A stretch of 64,000 bases of DNA from Pseudomonadota bacterium. Its GTDB lineage: Bacteria; Pseudomonadota; Alphaproteobacteria; Rhizobiales; Rhizobiaceae. The notes below the pieces were generated by a model, which was not told the origin of the DNA, made no database searches, and saw only the letters and a program-made list of their open reading frames with translations. Below are positions 24,122 through 32,741 of the stretch, piece after piece; the first letter of the stretch is position 1; each line of letters opens with the position of its first letter. A program made the translations under genes and the position numbers. The stretch lies in NCBI GenBank assembly GCA_023404095.1, contig JAEYDD010000057.1:1-64000 (forward strand), written 5' to 3'.

Positions 24122-25717
24122 TTAGCGCGCGTCCGCGAGAATCATCGCTGCGGCCTTCTCGGCGATCATGATCGTGGGCGAGTTCGTATTTCCCGATGTG
24201 ATGCGCGGCATCACCGAGGCGTCGGCAATGCGCAGGCGTCCGAGGGCCCGCAGCCGCAGTTGCGGATCGACGACGCTTTCGGGATCGCCGCCCATGCGGC
24301 AGGTGCCGGTGGGGTGGAAGATCGTGGTGCCGATATCGCCGGCCGCCTTCTCCAGTTCGGCTTCGGTCTCGAAGCTCGGGCCCGGCTTGTATTCGACAGG
24401 CCGGAAGCGCGCGAAGGAAGGTTGCCGGACGATGCTGCGGGTCAGCCGGATCGCACGCACCGCCACGTCGCGGTCGCTCTGCTCGCTCAGATAGTTCGGC
24501 CGGATCTCCGGCTGCATGGCGAAGTCGGGACCCTTCGCATGCACCGAGCCGCGGCTGTCCGGGCGCAGGTTGCACACGCTCGCCGTCATGCCCGGGAAGG
24601 GATGCACGCTTTCGCCGAACTTCTCCAGCGACACCGGCTGGATGTGATACTGCAGGTCGGCGGTCTCCTTGTCCGGCCCCGACCGGGTGAAGATGCCGAG
24701 CTGGCTCGGCGCCATTGCCATCGGGCCGGAACGCTTCATGAGATATTCAAGGCCGATCGCGGCCTTGCCGAACATGGTGCTCGCTTTCTCGTTCAGCGTC
24801 GGCACGCCGGTCACCTTGTAGATCATGCGAAGCTGTAGGTGGTCCTGCAGGTTTTCGCCGACCCCGGCGACGTCCTTCAAGGTCTCGATCCCTGCCTTCT
24901 GCAGCACCTCGCCACGGCCGATGCCGGACAGTTCGAGCAGGTGCGGCGAGCCGATCGCGCCGGCGGCAAGCACCGTCTCCCGGGTCGCACGCGCTTTCTT
25001 CGCCACACCGTCATGCTGAAACTCGACGCCGCGAACCTCGCCCTCCTCGATGATCAGCCGCCGCGCATGCGCCTTGGTCAGCACGGTCAGGTTGGGCCGG
25101 CCGCGTGCCGGCCGCAGGAAGGCCTTTGCCGTGTTCCAGCGGATGCCGGAGCGCTGGTTGACGTCGAAATAGGCCGATCCCTCGTTGTCGCCGCGATTGA
25201 AGTCCTCGATCTCAGGTATGCCGGCCTCGCTTGCCGCCTTCTGGAATGCGTCCAGCACGGCCCAGCGCACGCGTGCCTTCTCGACGCGCCATTCGCCGCC
25301 GGAGGCGTGCATGTCGCTTGCGCCCTTGTAGAAATCCTCGGATTTCAGGAAGAACGGCAGGACGTCGTCCCAGCCCCAGCCGGTGCAGCCAAGCTGGCGC
25401 CACAGGTCGTAGTCGCGCCCCTGGCCGCGCATGTAGATCATGCCGTTGATCGAGGAGCAGCCGCCGAGCACCTTGCCGCGCGGATAGTTCAGCGCCCGCC
25501 CGTTGAGCCCCGCCTCCTTCTCGGTGGTGAAGCACCAGTCCGTGCGCGGATTGTTGATGCAGTACAGATAGCCGACCGGAATGTGGATCCAGTGATAGTT
25601 GTCGCTGCCGCCGGCCTCCAGCAGCAGAACGCGGTTGTTGCGATCGGCCGAAAGACGGTTGGCGAGGACGCAGCCCGCACTTCCCGCACCGATGACGATG
25701 TAATCGAACTGTTCCAT
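24122..25717 (-). CDS. GMC family FAD-dependent oxidoreductase (choline/alcohol dehydrogenase-like)
   Basis: 531-aa glucose-methanol-choline oxidoreductase. N-terminal ADP-binding motif DYIVIGAGSAGCVLANRLS, first GMC signature around NYPRGKVLGGCSSINGMIYMRG, second signature around LAAGAIGSPHLLELSGIG, and the catalytic C-terminus with HPTGTCRMG and NTNSPTIMIAEKAA (active-site His and Asn). CGGAG lies seven bases before ATG 25717; the open frame upstream is antisense to a permease and is not used. These enzymes oxidise primary alcohols such as choline, polyethylene glycol or alkanols to aldehydes. Here it is placed between a transporter operon and mmsB. Confidence 0.9.
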   Translation of the reverse strand: MEQFDYIVIGAGSAGCVLANRLSADRNNRVLLLEAGGSDNYHWIHIPVGYLYCINNPRTDWCFTTEKEAGLNGRALNYPRGKVLGGCSSINGMIYMRGQGRDYDLWRQLGCTGWGWDDVLPFFLKSEDFYKGASDMHASGGEWRVEKARVRWAVLDAFQKAASEAGIPEIEDFNRGDNEGSAYFDVNQRSGIRWNTAKAFLRPARGRPNLTVLTKAHARRLIIEEGEVRGVEFQHDGVAKKARATRETVLAAGAIGSPHLLELSGIGRGEVLQKAGIETLKDVAGVGENLQDHLQLRMIYKVTGVPTLNEKASTMFGKAAIGLEYLMKRSGPMAMAPSQLGIFTRSGPDKETADLQYHIQPVSLEKFGESVHPFPGMTASVCNLRPDSRGSVHAKGPDFAMQPEIRPNYLSEQSDRDVAVRAIRLTRSIVRQPSFARFRPVEYKPGPSFETEAELEKAAGDIGTTIFHPTGTCRMGGDPESVVDPQLRLRALGRLRIADASVMPRITSGNTNSPTIMIAEKAAAMILADAR

Positions 25718-25848
25718 GTCGAACTCCGAGCGGAACCTCTCCCGCACGCCGCGCGGGCGTAACAGGCCGGTTTTCGTGACCTTTTGTGTTGCGGGAGCCG
25801 GCCCGCCGGTTGCGCGGTGCCCGGATGGCGACCGGGCAGCGCGTTGAT

Positions 25849-26841
25849 CTAGAAGCCGAGCTTCTTGCCGAGCCGCGAGGCGTGGAGTTCGCCGATAATG
25901 CCGCGGCGGAAGAGCAGCACGCAGACCATGAAGACGATGCCGGTGATGATCGTGACCGGGAAGTCGGAGGTCGCGAGATAGTTCTGCAGCGTCACCACCA
26001 GCCCGGCGCCGACGATCGGGCCGATCAGCGTGCCGATGCCGCCGAGCAGCGTCATCAGGATGACTTCGCCGGACATCTGCCAGCCCACGTCCGTCAGCGT
26101 GGCGAACTGGAACACCAGCGCTTTCACCCCGCCCGCAAGCCCGGTAAGCGCCGCCGACATCACGAACGCGCCGAGCTTGTAGCGCGCGACAGAATAGCCG
26201 AGCGAGGTGGCGCGCGCCTCGTTCTCGCGGATCGACTTGAGGATCATGCCGAAGGGCGAATTGATGAAGCGCCAGATGATCGCCACACCGATGACGAAGA
26301 CGGCCAGCACGAAGTAGTACATGTTCGTCGTGTTGCCGAGATCGACGATGCCGAACAGATGGCCGCGCGGCACCGACTGGATGCCGTCCTCGCCGTGGGT
26401 GAAGCCCGCCTGAAGGCAGAAGAAATAGAACATCTGCCCGAGCGCCAGCGTGATCATGGCGAAGTAGATCCCCTGGCGGCGGATCGCGACGAAGCCAACC
26501 ACCAGGCCGAGCAGCGCCGCGCCGGCGACGCCAATCAGCACGCCAATCTCCGGCGTGACACCCCATTCCTTCATCGCATGCGCGGTGAAGTAGGCGGCGC
26601 CACCGAAGAAGGTGGCGTGGCCGAAGGACAGCAGCCCGGTGTAGCCGAGCAGAAGGTTGAACGCGCAGGCGAACAGGGCGAAGCAGAGCAGCTTCATCAG
26701 AAAGATCGGATAGAAGAACAGCGGCGCTGCCATGAGGCAGCCCACGGCCACCAGCAGCAGGGCCACCTGGAGCGTGGAGGTGTTGCGCTCGGTCTCGACG
26801 TTCGTGGTCATTTTTTCGGATAGCTCCACCATGTCACGCAT
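25849..26841 (-). CDS. Branched-chain amino acid-type ABC transporter permease, LivM family
   Basis: 330-aa inner-membrane permease with about nine hydrophobic segments. Family regions seen: FNLLLGYTGLLSFGHATFFGG near residue 62, FAMITLALGQMFYFF near 127, SIRENEARATSLGYSVARYKL near 208 (coupling helix) and MTLLGGIGTLIGPIVGA near 275. Alternative starts are 26832 and 26811. At 26841 the gene overlaps the LivH stop by eight bases, consistent with translational coupling. Part of a five-gene importer. Confidence 0.9.
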   Translation of the reverse strand: MRDMVELSEKMTTNVETERNTSTLQVALLLVAVGCLMAAPLFFYPIFLMKLLCFALFACAFNLLLGYTGLLSFGHATFFGGAAYFTAHAMKEWGVTPEIGVLIGVAGAALLGLVVGFVAIRRQGIYFAMITLALGQMFYFFCLQAGFTHGEDGIQSVPRGHLFGIVDLGNTTNMYYFVLAVFVIGVAIIWRFINSPFGMILKSIRENEARATSLGYSVARYKLGAFVMSAALTGLAGGVKALVFQFATLTDVGWQMSGEVILMTLLGGIGTLIGPIVGAGLVVTLQNYLATSDFPVTIITGIVFMVCVLLFRRGIIGELHASRLGKKLGF

Positions 26842-27721
26842 CCCGTCCGAAGAGCCCGGCGGGCCTGAGCAGAAGCACGATCGCCATGATGACGAAGATC
26901 ACGATGTTGGATGCTTCCGGATAGAAGACCTTGGTCAGGCCCTCGGCAATGCCGAGCATATAGCCCGTCACGATGGCCCCCATGATCGAGCCCATGCCGC
27001 CGACGACGACCACGGCGAAGACGACGATGATGAGGTTCGTGCCCATCAGCGGCGAGACCTGGTAGACGGGTGCGGCAAGCACGCCCGCGAAGGCTGCAAG
27101 GCCGGCGCCAAGCGCATAGGTGAAGGTCAGCAGCAGCGGCACGTTGACGCCGAAGGCCTGGACAAGCACCGGATTTTCCGTCGCCGCGCGCAGGTAGGAG
27201 CCGAGCTTGGTCTTCTCGATCAAGAGCCAGGTACCGAGGCAGGCGAGCAGCGAGACGACGACCACCCAGCCGCGATAGTTCGGCAGGAACATGAAGCCGA
27301 GGTTGGTGCCGCCGGCAAGCTGCGTCGGGGCGGCGTAGGGCTGGCCGGAGGCGCCGTAGAGATAACGGAAGGTGCCCTCGATCGTCAGCGCCAATCCGAA
27401 GGTGAACAGCAGCCCGTAGAGCGGGTCCAGCTTGTAGAGCCGGCTCAGCATGGTCCGCTCGACCACTGCGCCGAATAGGCCGACGATCACGGGTGCAACG
27501 ATCAGCGCCGCCCAGTAACCGATGCCGAGATACTGCAGCAGCAGATAGGCTACGAAGGCGCCCAGCATGTACTGCGCGCCATGGGCGAAGTTGATGACGC
27601 GCAGCAGGCCGAAGATGACGGCGAGGCCGAGGCTAAGAAGTGCATAGAACGAGCCGTTGATCAGGCCGATCAGCAACTGGCCGAACAGCGCCTGCATGGG
27701 AATTCCGAATATCGTGGTCAT
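26834..27721 (-). CDS. Branched-chain amino acid-type ABC transporter permease, LivH family
   Basis: 295-aa permease with the LivH hallmarks: LIGLINGSFYALLSLGLAVIFGLLRVINFAHGAQYMLGAF at the N-terminus and VVGGMGSIMGAIVTGYMLGI near residue 240. RAATENPVLVQAFGVNV is the coupling loop. Forms the transmembrane channel with the LivM-type protein. Start codon ATG 27721 lies four bases after the LivF stop (TAG). Confidence 0.9.
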   Translation of the reverse strand: MTTIFGIPMQALFGQLLIGLINGSFYALLSLGLAVIFGLLRVINFAHGAQYMLGAFVAYLLLQYLGIGYWAALIVAPVIVGLFGAVVERTMLSRLYKLDPLYGLLFTFGLALTIEGTFRYLYGASGQPYAAPTQLAGGTNLGFMFLPNYRGWVVVVSLLACLGTWLLIEKTKLGSYLRAATENPVLVQAFGVNVPLLLTFTYALGAGLAAFAGVLAAPVYQVSPLMGTNLIIVVFAVVVVGGMGSIMGAIVTGYMLGIAEGLTKVFYPEASNIVIFVIMAIVLLLRPAGLFGRDA

Positions 27722-27725
27722 GGCG

Positions 27726-28427
27726 CTAGACCCCCAGAACCTTGTGGAGCATCGGCATCTGGTTTGGCAGGTCGGATACGGGGAAATCCGCCACCATCTG
27801 GCCGTGGTCCATGAGATAGAAACGGTCGGCGATCTTGCTGGCGAAGCGGAAGTTCTGTTCGACCAGGAGAACGGTCATGCCGCGCTCCTTCAGCTTCTTC
27901 AGGACTTCGCCGATGCGCTGGACGATGACAGGCGCCAGGCCTTCCGTCGGCTCGTCGAGCAACAGCATCTTCACGCCGGTACGCAGGATGCGCGCCATCG
28001 CCAGCATCTGCTGCTCGCCGCCCGAAAGCTTCGTGCCGGGGCTTGAGCGCCGTTCGGCGAGGTTGGGGAAGAGCTCGTAGATTTCGTCGAGCGACATGCC
28101 ACCCTCGGCGACCACCGGCGGCAGCATGAGATTTTCCTCCACCGTCAGCGTGGCGAAGATGCCGCGTTCCTCCGGCACGAAGCCGATGCCGGCATGGGCG
28201 GTCTTGTGCAGCGGCACGCCCATCATGTCGCGGCCGTCAAAGATGATCTGACCTTTTCGTTCGCGCAGGATGCCGATGATGGTGCGCAGCGTCGTCGTCT
28301 TGCCGACGCCGTTGCGGCCGAGAATGGTGATCATCTCGCCTTGGCCGACCGTCATGTCGACGCCATGCAGAACATGGCTTTCGCCATACCAGCTGTTGAG
28401 ACCCTTGACCTGAAGCATGGGTTTCAT
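27726..28427 (-). CDS. Branched-chain amino acid-type ABC transporter ATPase, LivF family
   Basis: 233-aa ATPase with Walker A GRNGVGKTTTLR (about residue 38), Q-loop region VPEERGIFATLTVEENL, signature KLSGGEQQMLAMARIL, Walker B MLLLDEPTEGLAP and switch VEQNF. The start at 28427 follows the LivG stop by one base with AGGAGG six bases upstream. LivF-type ATPases pair with LivG to drive import. Confidence 0.92.
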   Translation of the reverse strand: MKPMLQVKGLNSWYGESHVLHGVDMTVGQGEMITILGRNGVGKTTTLRTIIGILRERKGQIIFDGRDMMGVPLHKTAHAGIGFVPEERGIFATLTVEENLMLPPVVAEGGMSLDEIYELFPNLAERRSSPGTKLSGGEQQMLAMARILRTGVKMLLLDEPTEGLAPVIVQRIGEVLKKLKERGMTVLLVEQNFRFASKIADRFYLMDHGQMVADFPVSDLPNQMPMLHKVLGV

Positions 28428-28428
28428 C

Positions 28429-29205
28429 TCAGGCCTCCTCCGTGCCCATGTAGGCGACGCGGACCTGCTCGTTGTTGCTGACGGTGGCATAGTCGCCCTC
28501 GGCCAGGATCTCGCCGCGTTGGAGAACGGTGACGTGGTGGCAGATGTCGGCCACGACGTTGAGATTGTGCTCGACCATCAGGATCGCCCGGTCCTTCGAC
28601 AGGTCGGTGACGAGGCGGGCGATGACGCCGACATCCTCCTGGCCCATGCCGGCCATCGGCTCGTCGAGCAGCAGCACCTTCGGATCGAGCGCGAGCGTGG
28701 TGGCGATCTCAAGCGCGCGCTTGCGGCCATAGGAGAGGTCGGCGGCCATGCCGTTGCGCCAGCGCTCAAGCCCGACCATCGAGATCAGTTCGTCGGCGCG
28801 CGCGTTGAGGCTGTTCAGCGACGAGAGCGGCTTCCAGAACTGCGTGGCGAGATGGTTGGGCCGCTGCAGCGCCACCCGGACGTTGTCCAGCACCGACAGA
28901 TGCGGGAAGACGGCGGAAATCTGGAACGAGCGGACGAGACCCATGCGCGCCACCTTGTCGGGCGGCGTTTTGGTGATGTCGGTGCCGAGCAGGGTGATCG
29001 TCCCGTGGGTCGGCTGCAGGAACTTGGTCAGGAGGTTGAAGACCGTGGTCTTGCCGGCGCCGTTCGGCCCGATGAGGGCGTGAACACGGGCATGATGCAC
29101 GTCGAGGTCGACGTCCTTCACCGCCGTGAAGCCACCGAAATCGCGCCGGAGGCCGCGGGCGGAAAGCACCACCCGCGGATCCGGCCGTGTCTGTCTTTCA
29201 GACAT
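28429..29205 (-). CDS. Branched-chain amino acid-type ABC transporter ATPase, LivG family
   Basis: 258-aa ATPase from the preferred start. Walker A GPNGAGKTTVFNLLT near residue 42, RSFQISAVFPHLSVLDNV, signature region ADLSYGRKRALEIATTLAL (LSxG-like, as usual in LivG), Walker B LLLDEPMAGMG, and switch VEHNLNVV. ATG 29205 has AAGG eight bases upstream; an in-frame ATG at 29211 is the alternative. The longer open frame upstream is antisense to the binding-protein gene. Confidence 0.9.
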   Translation of the reverse strand: MSERQTRPDPRVVLSARGLRRDFGGFTAVKDVDLDVHHARVHALIGPNGAGKTTVFNLLTKFLQPTHGTITLLGTDITKTPPDKVARMGLVRSFQISAVFPHLSVLDNVRVALQRPNHLATQFWKPLSSLNSLNARADELISMVGLERWRNGMAADLSYGRKRALEIATTLALDPKVLLLDEPMAGMGQEDVGVIARLVTDLSKDRAILMVEHNLNVVADICHHVTVLQRGEILAEGDYATVSNNEQVRVAYMGTEEA

Positions 29206-29228
29206 AGCCATGCCTTGTTCCAAGATGC

Positions 29229-30437
29229 TTACTGGGTCACCAGATCGCAGCCGCTCTTGGCCGGATCGATGAAGGCTTCCTTGCCGGGAATGGTCGCGAG
29301 CACCTTGAAGTAATCCCAGGCAACGTCGCTCTCGCCCGGCTTCTTGACCTCGAGCAGGTACATGTCGTGGATCATCCGGCCGTTCGGGGCAACCGTGCCG
29401 TTCTGGGCGAAAACATCGTTGACCGGCATCTCGTGCATTGCCTTGGAGACCGCGTCGGCATCGTCGGTGCCGGCCTTGTCGATCGCCTTCAGGTACTGGG
29501 TGACGGCGGAATACGTGCCGGCCTGGACCATGTTCGGCATGCGGCCGGTGCGCTCGAAGAAGCGCTGGCCGAACTTGGCCGATTCCTCGTCGCGGTTCCA
29601 GTAGAAGCCCTCGGTCAGCGTCAGGCCCTGCGCCGCTTCCAGGCCGAGGCCGTGCACTTCGGCAAGGGTGAAGAGGAGTGCGGCAAGCCGCTGGCCGCCG
29701 GCAACGATGCCGAATTCGGCCGCCTGCTTGATGGCGTTGGAGGTGTCGAGGCCGGCATTGGCCAGGCCGATCACCTTGGCGCCGGAGGACTGGGCCTGCA
29801 GCAGGAAGGAGGAGTAGTCGGTCGTTGCTAGCGGGTGGCGGACGGAGCCCGCGACCGAACCGCCGTTCTCCTTGACGAAGTTCGACGTGTTTTCTTCGAG
29901 CGAGTAGCCGAAGGCGTAGTCGGCGGTGAGGAAGAACCAGCTGTCGCCACCCTGCTTGACAAGCGCGCCGCCGGTGCCGACGGCCAGCGAATGGGTGTCG
30001 TAGGCCCAATGGAAGCCGTAGGGGCTGCACTGTTTGCCGGTCAGTTCGGTCGTCGCTGCCCCTGTGTTGATGGTGATCTTCTTCTTTTCCTTCGACAGCG
30101 CCTGCACGGCAAGGCCGACCGACGAGGAGGTCAGTTCCATGATGCTGTCGACCTGCTCGGTGTCATACCACTGGCGGGCGATGTTGGAGGCGATGTCGGC
30201 CTTGTTCTGGTGGTCGGCGGTCACGACTTCCACCGGTGCACCGGCTGCCTTGCCGCCATAGTCCTCGACGGCCATTTTCGCAGCTTCGTAGGACCACTTG
30301 CCGCCGAAATCGGCATAGACGCCGGACTGATCGTTCAGGATGCCGATCTTCACCTTGCCGTCGGAAACCTCGGCGGCCTGGGCGGTTGCGCCCATGGTGA
30401 GCAGGATGGCGGTGGACGCAATGAGGCTGTAACGCAT
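29229..30437 (-). CDS. ABC transporter substrate-binding protein (branched-chain amino acid type)
   Basis: 402-aa periplasmic binding protein, type I fold. Signal peptide of about 21 residues (LIASTAILLTMGATAQA-AE). The mature start VKIGILNDQSGVYADFGGKWS is typical of LivJ/LivK-like receptors; later features are MVQAGTYSAVTQYLKAIDKAG and MIHDMYLLEVKKPGES. First gene of the leftward importer operon (receptor, LivG, LivF, LivH, LivM), divergent from a LysR regulator. Relatives of this subgroup bind amides, aromatic acids or other small solutes as well as amino acids, so the ligand remains open; it is presumably the substrate of the linked oxidoreductases. Confidence 0.88.
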   Translation of the reverse strand: MRYSLIASTAILLTMGATAQAAEVSDGKVKIGILNDQSGVYADFGGKWSYEAAKMAVEDYGGKAAGAPVEVVTADHQNKADIASNIARQWYDTEQVDSIMELTSSSVGLAVQALSKEKKKITINTGAATTELTGKQCSPYGFHWAYDTHSLAVGTGGALVKQGGDSWFFLTADYAFGYSLEENTSNFVKENGGSVAGSVRHPLATTDYSSFLLQAQSSGAKVIGLANAGLDTSNAIKQAAEFGIVAGGQRLAALLFTLAEVHGLGLEAAQGLTLTEGFYWNRDEESAKFGQRFFERTGRMPNMVQAGTYSAVTQYLKAIDKAGTDDADAVSKAMHEMPVNDVFAQNGTVAPNGRMIHDMYLLEVKKPGESDVAWDYFKVLATIPGKEAFIDPAKSGCDLVTQ

Positions 30438-30471
30438 TGATTTCTCCTCCCAGAGACAAACAGAGTGCGGA

Positions 30472-30600
30472 TCTGTTCAGAAATTGGCCGATCGCTCTCC
30501 CGACGATTGACCTTCCAAGCTTCAGTTTGGCCAATTGCCCGATTGACGCAAGGCCCCGCCCGGACTAATTCCAAACATGCTCTGTTCATTTTTGAACAGA
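30472..30600. promoter_or_regulatory. LysR operator candidate and divergent promoter region
   Basis: TCTGTTCA-TTTT-TGAACAGA (30581-30600) is a perfect 8-bp inverted repeat that ends ten bases before the LysR ATG. A third copy of the half-site, TCTGTTCA, lies at 30472-30479 near the start of the divergent binding-protein gene. One full site and one half-site in a divergent LysR-controlled region fit the usual recognition-site plus activation-site arrangement. Confidence 0.65.
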
Positions 30601-30610
30601 AGGGGGCGCC

Positions 30611-31552
30611 ATGACGGGGAATCCGCATTTCACCTGGGACGACCTGATGTACTTTCTGGCGGTTGCCAGAACAGGTCAGCTATCGACCGCGGCACGACGG
30701 CTGCGGACCAGTCACGCGACGGTTTCCCGCCGCATCGACCGGCTCGAATTCGCGCTCAAGGTGAAGCTGTTCGAACGCAATCCGCGCGGCTACGTGCTGA
30801 CCGCGGTGGGCCAGCGTTTCGTTGAAACCGCCGAGAAAATCGAGGCTGAGGCGGATCGGCTGCAGGCGGAAATCTCAGGCGGCGCCACCGCGCAGCGGGG
30901 GGTGATCCGGATGAGCGCGCCGGAGGGTTTCGCCAACTTTTTTCTCACGCACCGGCTGCGGGATTTCACCGCCGGATTTCCCAATCTTTCCCTCGAACTG
31001 GTGACCATCCAGCAGATCATGTCGCTCTCGCGCAAGGAAGCGGACCTCGCCGTCGCTCTCGATCCGCCCAAGGCCGGACCGTACTTCTACGAGAAGATCT
31101 CAGACTATAGTCTACATGTGTACGGCTCGCGGCAGTACCTGCGCGAGCACGGTGCTGTGCAAAACCGCGACGAACTGCTCCAGCACCCGTTCATCGGCTA
31201 TATCGAGGACATGATCTTCGCACCGGGTCTCGACTATCTGGGAGACGTTCATCCTGGCATCAAGGCACGATTCCAGAGCTCCAGCATCTTCGCCCAGCTG
31301 ACGGCGACGCGAAACGGCCTCGGGCTGTGCATCCTGCCGCATTTCGTGGCCAAGCAGCATCCCGAACTCGAGATCGTGCTGGCCGACGAGGTGGAACTGA
31401 AGCGCAATTACTGGCTGATCTGCCATCACGACCTGCGCAATGTCCCGCGCGTGCGCTGGGTGATCGATTTCCTGTTCACCATCGTCCGCTCGAACGTGGC
31501 GTCTTTCCTCCGCGAGCTGGATGACAGCACGGTCAACGTACCGGTGCGCTGA
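30611..31552 (+). CDS. LysR family transcriptional regulator
   Basis: 313-aa LysR regulator. N-terminal helix-turn-helix FLAVARTGQLSTAARRLRTSHATVSRRIDRLE (about residues 14-46) followed by LKVKLFERNPRGYVLT. The effector domain begins near residue 95 with GVIRMSAPEGFANFFL and includes TATRNGLGLCILPHFVA. Divergent from the transporter operon, with an operator-like palindrome ten bases before its start codon, so it probably represses itself and controls the importer. Confidence 0.92.
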   Translation: MTGNPHFTWDDLMYFLAVARTGQLSTAARRLRTSHATVSRRIDRLEFALKVKLFERNPRGYVLTAVGQRFVETAEKIEAEADRLQAEISGGATAQRGVIRMSAPEGFANFFLTHRLRDFTAGFPNLSLELVTIQQIMSLSRKEADLAVALDPPKAGPYFYEKISDYSLHVYGSRQYLREHGAVQNRDELLQHPFIGYIEDMIFAPGLDYLGDVHPGIKARFQSSSIFAQLTATRNGLGLCILPHFVAKQHPELEIVLADEVELKRNYWLICHHDLRNVPRVRWVIDFLFTIVRSNVASFLRELDDSTVNVPVR

Positions 31553-31600
31553 CATGGTCGAAGCGGGGGAAGCGCCGAAGCCGCACCTTTGCGGGGAAGG

Positions 31601-31984
31601 TCAGGCTTCGTTGGGATCGCTGTCGGGCGCAGGCGTCCGGCTCACGGAGGCGGGCACGTCCGGATTGCCCTCCGCACGTTCCCGGTGCAGCGCGGACTGA
31701 GCGAGCAGCATCAGCGTCACCGGTGTCGTCACCGTCACGAAGATGCCGATGAGGATCTCGTGGAAGACCGGTCTTCCGCTCGTGACGGTGAAGAAGATCA
31801 TCGACGCCATCACCATGGCGCCGGTGCCCCAGCTGGTGCCGAGCGTGGGTGCGTGCAGGCGCTCGAAAAAGGTCGGCAGACGCGCCAGCCCCACCGTACC
31901 GATCAGTGCCAGCGAGGCCCCGAGCAGTACGAAGGCGGAAACGACGATTTCGGCCCAGAACGGCAGATTGACGGCCTCGTTCAT
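31601..31984 (-). CDS. phaG: Monovalent cation/H+ antiporter subunit G (MnhG/PhaG)
   Basis: 127-aa small subunit of the Mrp/Pha multisubunit Na+(K+)/H+ antiporter. Three hydrophobic segments are visible, with the family pattern IGTVGLARLPTFFERLHAPTLGTSWG near residue 30-55 and VTTPVTLMLLAQSALHR near 88. The hydrophilic C-terminal tail is somewhat long. Its ATG overlaps the subunit F stop by four bases. Last gene of the operon. Confidence 0.93.
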   Translation of the reverse strand: MNEAVNLPFWAEIVVSAFVLLGASLALIGTVGLARLPTFFERLHAPTLGTSWGTGAMVMASMIFFTVTSGRPVFHEILIGIFVTVTTPVTLMLLAQSALHRERAEGNPDVPASVSRTPAPDSDPNEA

Positions 31985-32262
31985 TCGATCACCTCGCCGC
32001 GCATGAGGAACTTGGCGAGCGCCACCGTCGCCACGAAGCCGAGTAGGCCGATGATCAGGGCCGCCTCGAAATAGAGCGTTCGGCCGCTGCTGATTCCGAG
32101 CGTCAGGAGCATCAGCATCGAATTGACGTAGAGCGTATCGAGGCCGAGCACGCGGTCCTGTGCCCGCGGGCCGTAGATCATGCGGAAGAGGGCAAGCGCC
32201 ATTGCGACCGCGAGCATGACTTGCGCCGTCATCAGCGCGCCTTCGAGGATGGTGATGTTCAT
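31981..32262 (-). CDS. phaF: Monovalent cation/H+ antiporter subunit F (MnhF/PhaF)
   Basis: 93-aa subunit with three membrane segments. The conserved ALFRMIYGPRAQDRVLGLDTLYVNSMLMLLTLG spans residues 24-57 and includes the Asp-Arg pair typical of MrpF. It overlaps the neighbouring genes on both sides by four bases (ATGA). Confidence 0.92.
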   Translation of the reverse strand: MNITILEGALMTAQVMLAVAMALALFRMIYGPRAQDRVLGLDTLYVNSMLMLLTLGISSGRTLYFEAALIIGLLGFVATVALAKFLMRGEVIE

Positions 32263-32741
32263 TCGAAGATCTCCATCAGTAGCCTTTCATAGCGGTTCTT
32301 GACGAGATCGGTCCATTCCTGCTCCTCGATGAGGTCGAGGATGTGCATCAGGAGGGTGCCGTCCGACGAATTGTATTCGAGCCAAGCCGTGCCGGGCGTG
32401 CTGGTCAAAATGACCGCGAGGAGGGCAAGCGCGGTCGTATCCTTCAGCTCGATGTGGATGGTCATGAAGCCGGATCGGCGCGTGCGCGTCCGTCCGGTCA
32501 GGATGATGCCCACGACGGCAATGTTCGACCGGACGATGTCGTACAGGACGATGCCCAGAAGCTTCGGCAGCAGGTACCACTTGCGCAGGTGCGGCTTTGC
32601 CGGCCGCAGTGCTGCCATCGCCCAGGAGGCAACGGTGGCGATGACGGCACCGAGAATGAAGTGCCCGATCGAGAAGCTGTTCAGGGTCATCCACATCAGA
32701 AGCAGCGACGCCGCCAATAGCGGGTAGGGGAGGACAGTCAT
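32259..32741 (-). CDS. phaE: Monovalent cation/H+ antiporter subunit E (MnhE/PhaE)
   Basis: 160-aa subunit: two N-terminal membrane segments (about 5-20 and 28-45), then KLLGIVLYDIVRSNIAVVGIIL and the cytoplasmic LTSTPGTAWLEYNSSDGTLLMHILDL, characteristic of MrpE. Start ATG 32741 overlaps the subunit D stop (ATGA), with GGAGG eight bases upstream. The longer open frame is antisense-free but out of family and is not used. Confidence 0.92.
   Translation of the reverse strand: MTVLPYPLLAASLLLMWMTLNSFSIGHFILGAVIATVASWAMAALRPAKPHLRKWYLLPKLLGIVLYDIVRSNIAVVGIILTGRTRTRRSGFMTIHIELKDTTALALLAVILTSTPGTAWLEYNSSDGTLLMHILDLIEEQEWTDLVKNRYERLLMEIFE

Noticed and set aside
24122..26566. 814-codon version of the GMC oxidoreductase
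   Set aside because: The N-terminal 283 residues are antisense to the LivM-type permease gene; the GMC family starts at MEQFDYIVIG (25717) behind a CGGAG site.
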